A DNA stretch of 35,077 nt from Bordetella parapertussis (GTDB lineage Bacteria > Pseudomonadota > Gammaproteobacteria > Burkholderiales > Burkholderiaceae_B), in assembly GCA_945895265.1 (NCBI GenBank), contig CAMDEF010000044.1, positions 1-35,077 on the forward strand, in the 5' to 3' direction. The first letter of the stretch is position 1, and each line of letters opens with the position of its first letter. The notes beneath the pieces are model-generated. The model was given only the letters and a program-made list of their open reading frames with translations. It was not told the DNA's origin and did not search any database. Below are positions 17,974 through 29,900 of this stretch, piece by piece. A program made the position numbers and the translations under genes.

Positions 17974-17994
17974 CTGCGGGTCACTGACCCGCAG
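17974..17994 (-). promoter_or_regulatory. Perfect hairpin in the tufA-rpsJ spacer
   Basis: CTGCGGGTC/GACCCGCAG is a perfect 9-bp stem with a three-base loop, ten bases after the tufA stop and 23 bases before rpsJ. The T run lies before, not after, the stem in the direction of transcription, so it is not a standard terminator. A role in processing or in setting rpsJ translation is possible. Confidence 0.5.
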
Positions 17995-18003
17995 TCTAAA
18001 AAA

Positions 18004-18142
18004 TTTACTTCAAGATTTTTGCAACGACGCCGGCGCCAACAGTACGGCCACCTTCGCGAATTGCAAAACGCAAGCCTTCTTCCATGGCGATCGGTGCAAG
18101 CAGCTTGATCGTCATCGAAACGTTATCACCAGGCAAGACCAT
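18004..18142 (-). repeat. tuf duplication, tufA copy of the segment visible in both
   Basis: These 139 bases match 34939-35077 without a single difference by direct comparison. Identity ends one base past the stop codon on the 3' side and is cut by the window edge on the other, as expected for gene conversion confined to the coding sequence. Confidence 0.95.
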
Positions 18143-19195
18143 TTCTTTGTCTGCTGGCAACTCGATCGTGCCGGTCACGTCTGTCGTACGGAAGTAGAAC
18201 TGTGGACGATAGCCATTGAAGAACGGTGTGTGACGACCGCCCTCTTCTTTTGACAGAATGTAGACCTCGGCCGTGAAGTCTGTGTGTGGCTTGATCGAAG
18301 CTGGCTTGGCCAACACCTGACCGCGCTCGACTTCTTCACGCTTGGTGCCGCGCAACAAGATACCGACGTTATCACCCGCCTGACCTTGGTCAAGCAACTT
18401 ACGGAACATCTCAACGCCTGTGCAAGTCGTTTTGAGTGTGTCGTGGATACCAACGATTTCGATCTCTTCGCCGACCTTCACAATACCGCGCTCGATACGA
18501 CCGGTGACAACCGTGCCACGACCAGAGATCGAGAACACGTCTTCAACAGGCATCAGGAACGCGCCGTCAACGGCACGCTCTGGCAGAGGAATATAGGTGT
18601 CAAGGGCGTCGGCCAAACGCATAATGGCGCCTTCGCCCATTTCGCCCTTGTCGCCCTCAAGCGCGAGCTTGGCTGAGCCGGTGATGATTGGGGTATCGTC
18701 GCCTGGGAAGTCGTACTTAGACAGAAGCTCTCGCACTTCCATCTCGACGAGCTCAAGCAACTCAGCATCGTCGACCATGTCGGCTTTGTTCAAGAACACG
18801 ATGATGTAAGGCACGCCCACCTGGCGGCTAAGCAAAATGTGCTCGCGCGTTTGGGGCATTGGGCCATCAGCGGCTGACACGACCAGAACGGCGCCGTCCA
18901 TCTGTGCGGCACCGGTGATCATGTTTTTAATGTAGTCGGCGTGGCCGGGGCAATCTACGTGAGCATAGTGACGGTTAGCCGTCTCGTACTCAACGTGTGC
19001 GGTGTTAATCGTAATGCCGCGTGCGCGCTCTTCGGGCGCAGCGTCAATCTGTGCGTAACCTTTAGCTTCGCCACCAAACTTTTGCGACAACACTGTTGTG
19101 ATTGCCGCTGTCAGTGTGGTTTTACCGTGGTCAACGTGCCCAATGGTGCCAACGTTGACGTGTGGTTTGGTTCGTTCGAATTTGCCTTTTGCCAT
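18005..19195 (-). CDS. tufA: Elongation factor Tu (copy in the str operon)
   Basis: EF-Tu carries aminoacyl-tRNA to the ribosome with GTP. The 396-residue product has GHVDHGKT (19-26), the switch-[10 protein letters not shown] segment, [21 protein letters not shown] and the SAKLAL version of the G5 motif, then domains 2 and 3 ending [10 protein letters not shown]. It follows fusA by nine bases up to the ribosome-binding site region and is clearly cotranscribed. A second copy begins to appear at 34940-35077, identical in DNA over the visible part. Confidence 0.99.
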   Translation of the reverse strand: MAKGKFERTKPHVNVGTIGHVDHGKTTLTAAITTVLSQKFGGEAKGYAQIDAAPEERARGITINTAHVEYETANRHYAHVDCPGHADYIKNMITGAAQMDGAVLVVSAADGPMPQTREHILLSRQVGVPYIIVFLNKADMVDDAELLELVEMEVRELLSKYDFPGDDTPIITGSAKLALEGDKGEMGEGAIMRLADALDTYIPLPERAVDGAFLMPVEDVFSISGRGTVVTGRIERGIVKVGEEIEIVGIHDTLKTTCTGVEMFRKLLDQGQAGDNVGILLRGTKREEVERGQVLAKPASIKPHTDFTAEVYILSKEEGGRHTPFFNGYRPQFYFRTTDVTGTIELPADKEMVLPGDNVSMTIKLLAPIAMEEGLRFAIREGGRTVGAGVVAKILK

Positions 19196-19208
19196 GATTT
19201 TCCTCTAA

Positions 19209-21311
19209 TTACTTGCCGCGGGCCGCGATAATTTCTTCGGCCACGTTTTTGGGTGCTTCGGAGTAGTGCTTGAATTCCATCGTGTAGGTTGCACGACCCT
19301 GGGTCAATGACCGCAGGTTTGTGGCGTAACCAAACATCTCAGCGAGCGGAACTTCAGCTTTAATAACTTTGCCACCGCCGACCATATCGTCCATCCCTTG
19401 CAACATGCCGCGACGCGACGACAAGTCGCCCATCACTGTGCCGGCATAGTCTTCGGGTGTTTCAACTTCGACGGCCATCATTGGCTCTAGCAACACGGGG
19501 CTAGCTTTACGCATCCCGTCTTTGAAAGCCATTGAGGCTGCCATACGGAAGGCGTTTTCGTTTGAGTCAACGTCATGGTATGAACCAAAGAACAACGTTG
19601 CTTTCACATCAACAACTGGGTAGCCAGCCAAAATTCCGGAAGGCAAGGTTTCTTGAATACCCTTGTCAACTGCTGGAATATATTCGCGTGGAACCACACC
19701 GCCTTTAATTGCATCGACGAATTGATAGCCGCCACCTGGTGGAAGAGGTTCGATCTTTAGAACCACGTGGCCGTATTGGCCGCGACCACCTGACTGCTTA
19801 ACAAACTTGCCTTCGATTTCTTCGCAAACTTTACGAATTGTTTCGCGGTAGGCAACCTGCGGCTTACCAACGTTTGCCTCAACGTTGAATTCACGCTTCA
19901 TGCGATCGACAATAATTTCAAGATGGAGCTCGCCCATACCTGAAATAATCGTTTGGCCTGACTCTTCGTCTGTGCGGACACGGAACGAAGGATCTTCTTG
20001 AGCCAAGCGAGACAAGGCCATACCCATTCTTTCTTGGTCTGCTTTGGTCTTTGGTTCAACAGCTTGCGAAATCACAGGCTCTGGGAACACCATACGCTCA
20101 AGCATGATGTGCGCATCGATATCACACAGTGTTTCGCCTGTGGTGACGTCTTTCAAACCGACTACTGCAGCGATGTCACCAGCAACCACTTCTTTGATCT
20201 CTTCGCGGTTGTTTGCGTGCATCTGCAAAATCCGACCGATACGCTCTTTTTTACCCTTGATTGGGTTGTAAATGGTATCGCCCGACTTGAGTACACCCGA
20301 ATACACGCGCACGAACGTCAACTGGCCAACGTAAGGGTCGGTCATTAGTTTGAACGCAAGCGCTGCAAACTTTTCAGTGTCTTCTGCTTTACGGCTTGTT
20401 GGCGTACCGTCGTCAAGCTCACCCTTGACTGGTGGAATATCTACCGGTGAGGGGAGAAACTCAATCACCGCGTCAAGCATGCGCTGAACGCCTTTGTTTT
20501 TAAAGGCAGTACCGCACAACATCGGCTGAATTTCGCACGCAATCGTGCGGGTGCGAATGCCGAATAGAATTTCTTCTTCGGTGAGCGAACCGCCTTCGAG
20601 GTACTTGTCCATCAGCTCTTCTGACGCTTCAGCGGCCGACTCGACTAATTTTTCATGCCACTCATCTGCCTCTGCCTGTAATTCGGCAGGGATGTCAAAA
20701 TAGTCAAACTTAATGCCTTGACTCGCTTCGTCCCAGATGATCGCTTTCATCTTCACGAGATCAATGACGCCAGTGAATTTTTCTTCGGCGCCAATTGGTA
20801 TCACGATAGGAACTGGGTTAGCTTTGAGACGCGTTTTTAACTGGTCGTAAACTTTGAAAAAGTTTGCGCCGGTGCGATCCATCTTGTTCACAAAGGACAA
20901 ACGGGGCACTTTGTACTTGTTGGCTTGACGCCATACGGTTTCTGATTGAGGCTGCACACCACCCACAGCGCAATAGACCATGCAGGCGCCGTCAAGCACA
21001 CGCATTGAACGCTCAACTTCAATGGTGACGTCGACGTGGCCGGGAGTATCGATCACATTGATACGATGCTCGGGGTAGTTGTTGGCCATGCCTTTCCAGA
21101 AGGCAGTGGTCGCTGCAGAGGTAATCGTAATTCCGCGCTCTTGCTCTTGTTCCATCCAGTCCATGGTGGCAGCGCCATCATGCACTTCGCCAATCTTATG
21201 ATTGACACCTGTGTAAAACAAGATTCGTTCGGTCGTGGTGGTTTTCCCTGCATCGATATGGGCAGAGATACCGATGTTGCGGTAGCGCTCGATCGGAGTT
21301 TTGCGAGACAT
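19209..21311 (-). CDS. fusA: Elongation factor G
   Basis: EF-G drives translocation and, with RRF, ribosome recycling. The 700-residue product has the P-loop AHIDAGKT (17-24), [29 protein letters not shown] and [10 protein letters not shown], then domain III with [15 protein letters not shown], the domain IV tip region and a C-terminal domain ending EEIIAARGK. Length is close to E. coli (704). It lies in the classical str order, 14 bases after rpsG and 13 before tufA. Confidence 0.99.
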   Translation of the reverse strand: MSRKTPIERYRNIGISAHIDAGKTTTTERILFYTGVNHKIGEVHDGAATMDWMEQEQERGITITSAATTAFWKGMANNYPEHRINVIDTPGHVDVTIEVERSMRVLDGACMVYCAVGGVQPQSETVWRQANKYKVPRLSFVNKMDRTGANFFKVYDQLKTRLKANPVPIVIPIGAEEKFTGVIDLVKMKAIIWDEASQGIKFDYFDIPAELQAEADEWHEKLVESAAEASEELMDKYLEGGSLTEEEILFGIRTRTIACEIQPMLCGTAFKNKGVQRMLDAVIEFLPSPVDIPPVKGELDDGTPTSRKAEDTEKFAALAFKLMTDPYVGQLTFVRVYSGVLKSGDTIYNPIKGKKERIGRILQMHANNREEIKEVVAGDIAAVVGLKDVTTGETLCDIDAHIMLERMVFPEPVISQAVEPKTKADQERMGMALSRLAQEDPSFRVRTDEESGQTIISGMGELHLEIIVDRMKREFNVEANVGKPQVAYRETIRKVCEEIEGKFVKQSGGRGQYGHVVLKIEPLPPGGGYQFVDAIKGGVVPREYIPAVDKGIQETLPSGILAGYPVVDVKATLFFGSYHDVDSNENAFRMAASMAFKDGMRKASPVLLEPMMAVEVETPEDYAGTVMGDLSSRRGMLQGMDDMVGGGKVIKAEVPLAEMFGYATNLRSLTQGRATYTMEFKHYSEAPKNVAEEIIAARGK

Positions 21312-21325
21312 GGCTGATCCTTAAA

Positions 21326-21796
21326 TTACCAACGGAAATGACTGAAAGCTTTGTTAGCTTCGGCCATTTTGTGCGTATCTTCACGTTTTTTCATAGCGGC
21401 GCCACGACCCTCAGAGGCATCGAGCAGCTCACCGGCAAGACGGAGATCCATAGATTTTTCACCGCGTTTTTTTGCGGCTTCGCGCAACCAGCGCATTGCC
21501 AACGCCAAACGACGCACTGGGCGCACTTCAACCGGCACCTGGTAGTTTGCACCACCGACGCGACGGCTTTTGACTTCGACAACTGGTTTGATATTGTTAA
21601 TCGCCAAGTTGAAAACTTCGATAGGCTCTTTGCCTGTCTTGGTTTGCACCTGGGTTAATGCACCATAGACAATACGCTCAGCCACGGCTTTTTTACCGGA
21701 GAGCATGACTACGTTCATGAATTTTGCAAGTTCGACGCTGCCGAATTTTGGATCGGGCAGAATGTCACGTTTGGGGACTTCGCGACGACGGGGCAT
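21326..21796 (-). CDS. rpsG: 30S ribosomal protein S7
   Basis: S7 nucleates assembly of the small-subunit head; in E. coli it represses the str operon by binding the rpsL-rpsG spacer. The 156-residue product starts [20 protein letters not shown], has [37 protein letters not shown] and [21 protein letters not shown] at the end. The spacer before it is 245 bases with three hairpins, larger than the E. coli spacer. Confidence 0.99.
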   Translation of the reverse strand: MPRRREVPKRDILPDPKFGSVELAKFMNVVMLSGKKAVAERIVYGALTQVQTKTGKEPIEVFNLAINNIKPVVEVKSRRVGGANYQVPVEVRPVRRLALAMRWLREAAKKRGEKSMDLRLAGELLDASEGRGAAMKKREDTHKMAEANKAFSHFRW

Positions 21797-22041
21797 ATTA
21801 ATTCCTTTGTGTCATTTCAGTTGAACCGCGGCCTTCAAACTGTTGGCTACGGTCACGACTTACCAAAAGATAAGTCACTTACATTGCCGCAGCATGACCG
21901 TCATGCTTTGGCTGCACAAACAGCACGAAGCTGTTGTATTGCGTGTATTGGAACTACTAACAACAAGCACTGCTAAACAAATTTTGCTAAACGAGCGCTT
22001 CTGAACAAGCTGCACTTGGAAAGCAACATTGAGTCAGCAAC
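21797..22041 (-). promoter_or_regulatory. Structured rpsL-rpsG spacer, candidate S7 regulatory site
   Basis: No gene is seen in these 245 bases. Three hairpins follow each other: AACAGC/GCTGTT (plus 21919-21935), AGCATGA/TCATGCT with a three-base loop (21891-21907) and GACTTA/TAAGTC (21857-21876). TGCTAAAC occurs twice 14 bases apart (21971 and 21985). In E. coli the rpsL-rpsG spacer is the S7 binding site; sequence similarity to that site was not established by eye. Confidence 0.5.
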
Positions 22042-22422
22042 TTACTTAGCTTGTTTTGGACGCTTAGCACCATACTTAGAACGTGATTGCTTGCGATCTT
22101 TCACGCCTTGCAAATCGAGCGAACCGCGTACGATGTGATAACGCACACCTGGCAAGTCTTTAACACGACCGCCGCGCACGAGCACGACCGAGTGTTCTTG
22201 CAAATTGTGGCCTTCACCACCGATGTACGAAATGATCTCGAATCCATTGGTCAGACGCACTTTGGCGACTTTACGTAGGGCCGAGTTAGGCTTTTTTGGT
22301 GTCGTGGTGTACACACGAGTGCACACACCGCGTCGCTGGGGGCAGTTTTCGAGCGCAGGGCTCTTGCTCTTGCTAACGCTGACTTCGCGCGGTTTACGCA
22401 CGAGTTGGCTAATGGTTGGCAT
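22042..22422 (-). CDS. rpsL: 30S ribosomal protein S12
   Basis: S12 monitors codon-anticodon pairing at the decoding site and is the target of streptomycin-resistance mutations. The 126-residue product starts [20 protein letters not shown], has [19 protein letters not shown] and [21 protein letters not shown]; the lysines altered in resistant strains (in TPKKP and RVKDLP) are unchanged, so it appears wild type. An in-frame extension of 54 codons upstream is open but unlike any S12 and is rejected. AAAGG precedes the chosen ATG. It is the first gene of the str operon. Confidence 0.98.
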   Translation of the reverse strand: MPTISQLVRKPREVSVSKSKSPALENCPQRRGVCTRVYTTTPKKPNSALRKVAKVRLTNGFEIISYIGGEGHNLQEHSVVLVRGGRVKDLPGVRYHIVRGSLDLQGVKDRKQSRSKYGAKRPKQAK

Positions 22423-22619
22423 AACCTTTAATTCCCTTTTATCGCTGGTACTTACGTTTTGGCATCTATCGGCCTCACGTGTTTTCAGCATTCCCGTTCC
22501 TGGGCAGCTTGGCGCGAGCCCACCATCAAACGGAAATCCGTAAAAGAGCGGGTCTTGCCTAATCAAACCAGGGTCCATCAACAAGCCCAGAGCTGTTGAG
22601 TCCCAAAAATTACGGTAAG
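22423..22619 (-). promoter_or_regulatory. Leader of the str (rpsL) transcript
   Basis: The predicted leader is about 197 bases long and contains no supported gene. It has a small ACGGA/TCCGT stem and GC-rich segments but no terminator-like hairpin. An ATG at 22578 opens a frame running in phase into rpsL without a good ribosome-binding site. Confidence 0.45.
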
Positions 22620-22625
22620 CCTGAC

Positions 22626-22655
22626 AGCTTAGCGTAAATCCCTACAAAGTGTCAA
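22626..22655 (-). promoter_or_regulatory. Promoter of the str operon (rpsL)
   Basis: The minus strand has a consensus -35 TTGACA (22655-22650), an 18-base spacer and -10 TAAGCT (22631-22626). GGCTTACC follows four bases after the -10, the same position as in the rplN and rplC promoters, with a predicted start near 22619. A long inverted repeat ends two bases upstream of the -35. Confidence 0.7.
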
Positions 22656-22657
22656 CC

Positions 22658-22693
22658 GACTTAAGGTGAATTTTTTATGACACACCTTAAGTC
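22658..22693. repeat. 11-bp inverted repeat directly upstream of the str promoter
   Basis: GACTTAAGGTG and CACCTTAAGTC are perfect complements (22658-22668 and 22683-22693) around a 14-base AT-rich centre. The repeat lies after rpoC and just upstream of the rpsL -35. No T run follows it on the minus strand, so it is not a typical rpoC terminator. Placement at about -40 to -75 suits an activator or repressor site, or it may fold in the rpoBC mRNA end. Confidence 0.6.
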
Positions 22694-22768
22694 AATCTTT
22701 ACCTCCATTGCCCATCTTGACCGCCAACCCCAGCAAAATACACTGGAGCAGGCAACAACGTGTCAAAC

Positions 22769-25700
22769 CTATTCTTCGGTGGCCTCTGGTGCTTCAGCAG
22801 CAACAGGGGCGTCTTCAAATGGGTTTGCCTGCTGACGAGCGGCCTCGCGTTCTGCCGCTTCGAAAGCTTCTTTCTCTTTACGAGCAACGTGGTAGGCCAT
22901 TCCGGTACCAGCTGGAATCAAACGACCCACAATGACGTTTTCTTTCAAACCGCGCAGCTCATCGCGCTTGCCCATAATGGCAGCCTCGGTAAGAACACGG
23001 GTGGTTTCCTGGAAGGACGCCGCTGAAATAAACGAATCTGTCGACAACGAGGCTTTTGTAATACCAAGCAGAATGTTGTCGTACGTGGCTGGCCGCTTAC
23101 CGGCTGCTTCCATACGATCATTTTCATTCAGTAACTCGGCACGCTCAACCTGTTCGCCAGTGATGAACGACGTATCACCTGCATCAACGATATTGATACG
23201 ACGCAACATCTGGCGAACAATCACCTCGATATGTTTGTCGTTAATCTTCACGCCTTGCAGACGGTAGACGTCCTGCACCTCGTCAACAACGTACGTTGCC
23301 AAACGCTCAATACCTTGCAGGCGCAAAATGTCATGAGGATCGGCTGGGCCATCAACAATCATCTCGCCTTTGTTGACCACTTGACCGTCATGCACAAGCA
23401 CTTGTTTCTCTTTTGGAATCAAGAACTCATTGGCTTCGCCGTCAAGGTCGGTAATGACCAGACGTTGCTTGCCTTTGGTATCTTTACCAAACGACACGGT
23501 GCCTGTGATGTCGGCCAACATGCCTGCATCTTTTGGTGAACGTGCTTCGAACAGTTCTGCAACCCGTGGCAAGCCACCGGTAATGTCGCGAGTCTTTTGC
23601 GATTCTTGTGGAATACGCGCCAAGACTTCACCAACTTGAACTTGCTGACCGTCACGCACAGTAATCAGTGCGCCAACCGGGAAGGAGATGTTCACTGAGT
23701 GATCTGTACCAGCGATCTTGACTTCTTCGCCGGTTTCGCCAATCAACTTGATCTGTGGACGCATGGCAACTTTGCCACCACGCGTTTTTGGCGTAATCAC
23801 AACCAGCGTTGAGAGACCAGTCACATCATCTACCTGCTTGGCAACCGTACCGCCTTCTTCAATATTTTCGAAGCGCACAGCACCTGCGTACTCAGACACA
23901 ATCGGACGAGTCAGAGGATCCCAAGTGGCTAAACGTGCGCCGGCCTTCAGTACATCGCCATCTTGAACTTGCAGGGTTGCACCGTAGGGCACTTTATGAC
24001 GCTCGCGTTCACGATCATTATCGCCGTAAATCACCAACTCGCCCGAGCGCGAAATCGCAACGCGCTCTTTCTTAGGATTGGTGACATAGCGCATGGTGCT
24101 AGCAAAACGCACCACACCATTTGACTTGGTTTCAACACCGCTGGCCATCGCCGAGCGCGATGCTGCACCACCGATGTGGAAGGTGCGCATTGTCAACTGC
24201 GTACCTGGCTCACCGATTGACTGCGCAGCAATTACACCGACTGCTTCGCCAACGTTGACCAGATAGCCGCGACCCAGGTCACGGCCATAGCAATGTGCAC
24301 ACAAACCATGACGTGTTTCGCAAGTCAGTGGTGTACGGACGCGCACTTCGTCGACGCCGAGCTTGTCGATGTAGTCAACGAGGTCTTCATCAAGCAAGGT
24401 CCCTTGATGAATCGCGGTTTCTTGCGTATCGGGGTTCACAATATCGACGGCCGCAACACGACCCAAGATACGCTCGCGCAAGGGTTCGATGACTTCACCG
24501 CCCTCGACCAACGCTTTCATTGTATAGCCTTGCGTTGTACCGCAATCGCTGATGGTAATGACCAAGTCTTGCGTCACATCAACCAGACGACGTGTCAAGT
24601 AACCAGAGTTTGCGGTTTTCAGTGCCGTATCAGCCAAGCCTTTACGAGCGCCATGGGTTGAAATAAAGTACTGCAGCACGTTCAGACCTTCACGGAAGTT
24701 AGCCGTAATCGGAGTCTCGATAATCGAGCCATCAGGCTTGGCCATCAAACCGCGCATACCTGCCAACTGACGAATCTGTGCCGCTGAACCGCGCGCACCT
24801 GAGTCGGCCATCATGTAGATCGAGTTGAACGATTCTTGACGAACCTTATCACCATGACGATCAACAACTGGCTCGGTCGCAAGCTGTTCCATCATGGCTT
24901 TACCCACTTTGTCACCAGCCTTACCCCAGATATCCACAACGTTGTTATAACGTTCTTGTGACGTCACCAAACCTGACGAGTATTGCTTGTCAATTTCTTT
25001 GACTTCACGGGTTGCTTCGGCAAGGATCTCGACCTTAGCGGCAGGGATCAACATATCACCCATCGCAATCGAAATGCCACCGCGCGTTGCCAAACGGAAA
25101 CCCGCTTGCATCAGCTTGTCAGCAAAAATTACCGTATCGCGCAAACCGCAGCGGCGGAAAGACTGGTTGATCAGGCGCGAAATTTCTTTCTTTTTCAGCG
25201 CACGGTTCAATACCGAGAAGGGCAAACCGCGTGGCAGGATTTCAGACAACATGGCACGACCAACGGTCGTCTCTACGCGCTGAACACCTTCACTCCACTC
25301 GTCTTTGCCTTCGCGCGTCCACTCTGGCAAGCGCACTGTAATGCGTGTTTGCAGTGTGACTTCACGGTTGTCGTACGCGCGATGCACCTCGGCCACATCG
25401 GCTAAGAACATACCTTCGCCTTTGCCGTTTGTACGCTCGCGTGTGGCGTAATACAGACCCAACACAATATCTTGTGAGGGAACGATCGATGGTTCACCGT
25501 TTGCTGGGAACAATACGTTGTTCGAAGCAAGCATCAGTGTGCGCGCTTCGACCTGAGCCTCGAGCGAAAGTGGCACGTGAACGGCCATCTGGTCGCCGTC
25601 AAAGTCGGCGTTAAACGCGGCGCAAACCAGCGGGTGCAACTGAATGGCTTTGCCTTCAATCAGGATTGGCTCAAACGCTTGAATACCCAAGCGATGCAGT

Positions 25701-26983
25701 GTGGGTGCGCGGTTAAGCATCACAGGATGTTCGCGAATCACATCTTCGAGAATATCCCAGACGACTGGCTCTTGGCTTTCAACAAGCTTTTTAGCCGCCT
25801 TGATTGTGGTAGCCAAACCCATCAACTCTAAACGGTTAAAAATGAAAGGCTTAAACAACTCAAGGGCCATCAGTTTGGGCAAACCGCACTGGTGGAGTTT
25901 GAGCGTTGGGCCCACCACAATGACCGAACGGCCAGAGTAGTCGACGCGCTTACCAAGCAAGTTTTGACGGAAACGACCGCTCTTGCCTTTAATCATGTCT
26001 GCAAGCGATTTCAGTTGACGCTTGTTTGCACCAGTCATCGCTTTACCGCGACGACCGTTATCAAGCAGCGAGTCAACAGACTCTTGCAGCATACGCTTTT
26101 CGTTACGCAGAATAATCTCTGGCGCTTTGAGTTCAAGCAGACGCTTCAGACGATTGTTGCGGTTGATGACGCGGCGATACAGATCGTTCAGATCTGAAGT
26201 CGCGAAACGCCCGCCATCCAATGGTACCAACGGACGCAAGTCTGGTGGTAACACGGGTAGCACTTCCATGACCATCCACTCTGCTTTGATGCCAGATTTC
26301 TGGAAGCCTTCAAGCACTTTTAAGCGCTTTGAAATTTTCTTGATCTTGGCTTCTGAAGACGTGGCAATCAGTTCAGCACGCAGCGTTTCAACTTCGCGGT
26401 CGATGTCAATCGTACGCAAGAGTTCGCGAACAGCTTCGGCGCCCATCAAGGCACGGAAGTCATCGCCATACTCTTCTGTTTTGGCGATGAAGTCGTCGTC
26501 AGACATGATTTGACCGCGCTTGAGCGGAGTCATGCCAGCTTCGATGACGCACCATGCTTCGAAATACAGAACACGTTCGATATCACGCAAGGTCATATCG
26601 AGCACCATACCCAAGCGGGACGGCAAGCTCTTTAAGAACCAGATGTGTGCAACCGGGCTGGCAAGCTCAATGTGGCCCATGCGTTCGCGACGGACTTTAG
26701 CCACGGTGACTTCAACGCCGCACTTCTCGCAGATGACACCGCGGTGTTTCAGGCGTTTGTACTTGCCGCATAAGCACTCATAATCTTTGATTGGGCCAAA
26801 GATTTTTGAACAAAACAGACCGTCGCGCTCGGGTTTAAACGTGCGGTAGTTGATGGTCTCAGGTTTGCGGACTTCACCATAAGACCACGAACGGATCTTT
26901 TCAGGAGAAGCGATGCCAATCTTGATGGCATCGAACTGTTCGTCTTGCGAAACCTGTTTAAAAAGGTCGAGTAGCGCTTTCAT
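22769..26983 (-). CDS. rpoC: DNA-directed RNA polymerase subunit beta'
   Basis: Beta' forms the clamp and most of the active site of RNA polymerase. The 1404-residue product has the N-terminal zinc site C70, C72, C85 and C88, the catalytic NADFDGDQ with D460, D462 and D464 binding magnesium (the same numbering as E. coli), and the second zinc site built from the DCGTTQG and [11 protein letters not shown] segments in the C-terminal half. Trigger-loop and bridge-helix regions are present with [22 protein letters not shown] split over that area. Its ATG shares one base with the rpoB stop (TAATG), so translation is coupled. No intrinsic terminator is seen after it. Confidence 0.99.
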   Translation of the reverse strand: MKALLDLFKQVSQDEQFDAIKIGIASPEKIRSWSYGEVRKPETINYRTFKPERDGLFCSKIFGPIKDYECLCGKYKRLKHRGVICEKCGVEVTVAKVRRERMGHIELASPVAHIWFLKSLPSRLGMVLDMTLRDIERVLYFEAWCVIEAGMTPLKRGQIMSDDDFIAKTEEYGDDFRALMGAEAVRELLRTIDIDREVETLRAELIATSSEAKIKKISKRLKVLEGFQKSGIKAEWMVMEVLPVLPPDLRPLVPLDGGRFATSDLNDLYRRVINRNNRLKRLLELKAPEIILRNEKRMLQESVDSLLDNGRRGKAMTGANKRQLKSLADMIKGKSGRFRQNLLGKRVDYSGRSVIVVGPTLKLHQCGLPKLMALELFKPFIFNRLELMGLATTIKAAKKLVESQEPVVWDILEDVIREHPVMLNRAPTLHRLGIQAFEPILIEGKAIQLHPLVCAAFNADFDGDQMAVHVPLSLEAQVEARTLMLASNNVLFPANGEPSIVPSQDIVLGLYYATRERTNGKGEGMFLADVAEVHRAYDNREVTLQTRITVRLPEWTREGKDEWSEGVQRVETTVGRAMLSEILPRGLPFSVLNRALKKKEISRLINQSFRRCGLRDTVIFADKLMQAGFRLATRGGISIAMGDMLIPAAKVEILAEATREVKEIDKQYSSGLVTSQERYNNVVDIWGKAGDKVGKAMMEQLATEPVVDRHGDKVRQESFNSIYMMADSGARGSAAQIRQLAGMRGLMAKPDGSIIETPITANFREGLNVLQYFISTHGARKGLADTALKTANSGYLTRRLVDVTQDLVITISDCGTTQGYTMKALVEGGEVIEPLRERILGRVAAVDIVNPDTQETAIHQGTLLDEDLVDYIDKLGVDEVRVRTPLTCETRHGLCAHCYGRDLGRGYLVNVGEAVGVIAAQSIGEPGTQLTMRTFHIGGAASRSAMASGVETKSNGVVRFASTMRYVTNPKKERVAISRSGELVIYGDNDRERERHKVPYGATLQVQDGDVLKAGARLATWDPLTRPIVSEYAGAVRFENIEEGGTVAKQVDDVTGLSTLVVITPKTRGGKVAMRPQIKLIGETGEEVKIAGTDHSVNISFPVGALITVRDGQQVQVGEVLARIPQESQKTRDITGGLPRVAELFEARSPKDAGMLADITGTVSFGKDTKGKQRLVITDLDGEANEFLIPKEKQVLVHDGQVVNKGEMIVDGPADPHDILRLQGIERLATYVVDEVQDVYRLQGVKINDKHIEVIVRQMLRRINIVDAGDTSFITGEQVERAELLNENDRMEAAGKRPATYDNILLGITKASLSTDSFISAASFQETTRVLTEAAIMGKRDELRGLKENVIVGRLIPAGTGMAYHVARKEKEAFEAAEREAARQQANPFEDAPVAAEAPEATEE

Positions 26984-29900
26984 TATTTACGCTCCAGATC
27001 CATGTCAAGTGCCAAGGAACGAATTTCCTTGACGAGCACATTAAACGACTCAGGCATGCCTGCGTCGATCGTGTGATCACCCTTGACAATGTTTTCGTAT
27101 ACCTTGGTACGGCCCACGATGTCATCGGATTTCACCGTCAACATCTCTTGTAACGTGTACGACGCGCCGTATGCTTCAAGTGCCCAGACTTCCATCTCAC
27201 CAAAACGCTGGCCACCAAACTGAGCTTTACCGCCCAATGGCTGCTGCGTCACCAGCGAGTATGGCCCAGTTGAACGTGCATGCATCTTGTCATCGACCAA
27301 GTGGTGCAACTTAAGATAGTGCATAAAACCAACTGTGATTGGGCGCTCAAACTGCTCGCCAGTACGACCGTCGTAGAGCCACGCTTGTGTGCGTGACTCT
27401 GTCAGGCCCATACGTTTGGCAACGTCTTCGGGGTAGGCAAGCTTAAGCATGTCTGTGATCTCTTGCTCGGTCGCACCGTCAAATACGGGTGTCGCAAAAG
27501 GCACGCCGTTTTTGAGATTCTGTGCAAGCTCGATCACTTCGTCATCATTGAGCTCTTCGATACGGGCACCTGTGCCAGTACCGTTGTACACCTGATCAAG
27601 GTAAGCGCGAAGTTTTTTAACTTCAATTTTTTGTTGATCGCGCAACATATCACCGATGCGATTACCGAGACCCTTTGCCGCCCACCCAAGGTGGACTTCA
27701 AGAACCTGACCCACGTTCATCCGCGAAGGCACGCCCAAAGGATTCAACACGATGTCGGCGGGTGTACCGTCGGCCATGTGCGGCATATCTTCAACTGGCG
27801 TAATGCGCGATACAACACCCTTGTTACCGTGACGACCAGCCATCTTGTCACCAGGTTGCAAGCGGCGTTTAACAGCCAGATAAACCTTGATCATTTTGAG
27901 CACGCCTGGAGGCAGCTCATCGCCTTGAGTGAGTTTCTTACGCTTTTCTTCGAAGGCCAAGTCAAATTGATGACGCTTTTGTTCGAGAGACTCTTTCGCT
28001 TGCTCAAGCACCACTGCATGACTTTCGTCGGCAAGACGAATGTCAAACCACTGCCAACGATCGAGGTCAACCAAATACTCTTTGGTTAAAACCGCGCCTT
28101 TGGCAAGTTTACGTGGACCGCCGTTGACAATCTTTTTAACCAGCATCTTCTCGATACGGTCAAAGGTGTCGTTTTCGACAATACGCAATTGGTCGTTCAA
28201 GTCTTGGCGATAGCGACGCAACTCATCATCAATGATGGCTTGAGCGCGCTTGTCACGAACGATCCCTTCGCGAGTAAACACCTGCACGTCGATGACCGTG
28301 CCGATCATGCCTGAGGGCACGCGCAGTGAGGTATCTTTTACGTCAGACGCTTTTTCACCAAAAATTGCGCGAAGCAATTTTTCCTCAGGGGTCAGTTGTG
28401 TTTCGCCTTTAGGCGTCACTTTACCCACCAGCACGTCATCAGCACGAACCTCTGCGCCGATGTGCACAATGCCCGACTCATCGAGTCGATTCAATTGTGT
28501 CTCAGCCAAATTGCTGATGTCGCGGGTAATTTCTTCAGGGCCAAGCTTGGTATCGCGCGCTACGACTGTTAGCTCTTCGATATGAATCGAGGTGTAACGG
28601 TCATCAGCTACAACTTTCTCAGAGATCAGAATCGAATCTTCGAAGTTATAACCGTTCCAGGGCATGAAGGCGATGAGCATGTTTTGACCAAGGGCCAACT
28701 CGCCCAAGTCAGTTGATGCACCATCGGCCAACACGTCGCCGGCCGCGACCATATCACCACGGCGCACGATTGGACGCTGGTTGATATTGGTATTTTGATT
28801 TGAGCGTGTGTATTTAATCAGGTTGTAAATATCAACACCGACTTCACCCGCAACATTTTCGCTGTCGTTCACACGAATCACGATACGGTCCGCATCGACG
28901 TGATCGACAATGCCGCCACGTAACGCTTGAACTGTTGTACCTGAGTCAACGGCAACTGTGCGTTCGATACCTGTACCAACCACTGATTTTTCTGGACGCA
29001 AACATGGAACAGCCTGACGCTGCATGTTGGCACCCATCAAAGCGCGGTTAGCGTCATCGTGCTCTAAGAACGGAATCAACGAAGCCGCAACCGACACGAT
29101 CTGCGAAGGTGCTACGTCCATGTAATGTACGTTGGCTGGAGCAGTCAGCAAAGTTTCACCTGCTTGACGGCAGGCAACTAGATCATCCGTGAAGCGGCCA
29201 GTTTCGCTCAGCTCTGCATTTGCCTGAGCAATAATGTAGTCACCCTCGGCAATTGCTGAAAGATATTCGATCTGGTCCGTTACGCTGCTATCGACAACTT
29301 TACGATAAGGCGTTTCAAGAAAACCATACTCGTTTAATCGAGCATAGAGCGCCATCGAATTAATCAGACCAATGTTCGGGCCCTCAGGAGTCTCGATTGG
29401 ACACACCCGACCGTAATGGGTTGGATGCACGTCACGGACTTCGAAGCCTGCGCGCTCACGTGTCAAACCGCCAGGTCCTAAGGCTGAAACGCGACGCTTA
29501 TGCGTGATTTCAGACAAGGGGTTGGTTTGATCCATAAACTGCGACAACTGGCTTGATCCAAAGAACTCTTTGATCGCTGCCGAAATCGGCTTGGAGTTAA
29601 TCAAATCGTGCGGCATCAGGTTTTCTGTTTCAGCCTGACCCAAGCGCTCTTTGACGGCTCGCTCGACGCGTACCAAGCCGGCACGGAACTGATTCTCGGC
29701 CAACTCGCCTACACACCGCACGCGGCGATTACCTAAGTGATCGATGTCATCAATCTGGCCGCGACCGTTACGCAGCTCGACCAGAATTTGAATCGCCTTC
29801 AGGATGTCGTCGTTTGTCAGCGTCATGGCGCCAGTGATGTCATCACCGCGACCAAGTCTGCTGTTGACTTTCATACGACCAACACGCGACAGATCGTAGG

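Noticed and set aside
22423..22584. In-frame 54-codon extension of rpsL, with an ATG at 22578
   Set aside because: The extension has no resemblance to S12, lacks a good ribosome-binding site and crosses the leader; MPTISQLV at 22422 is the canonical S12 start with AAAGG upstream.
27463..28089. 208-codon open frame on the plus strand inside rpoB
   Set aside because: Opposite a fully conserved part of rpoB, no domain and no promoter; shadow frame.
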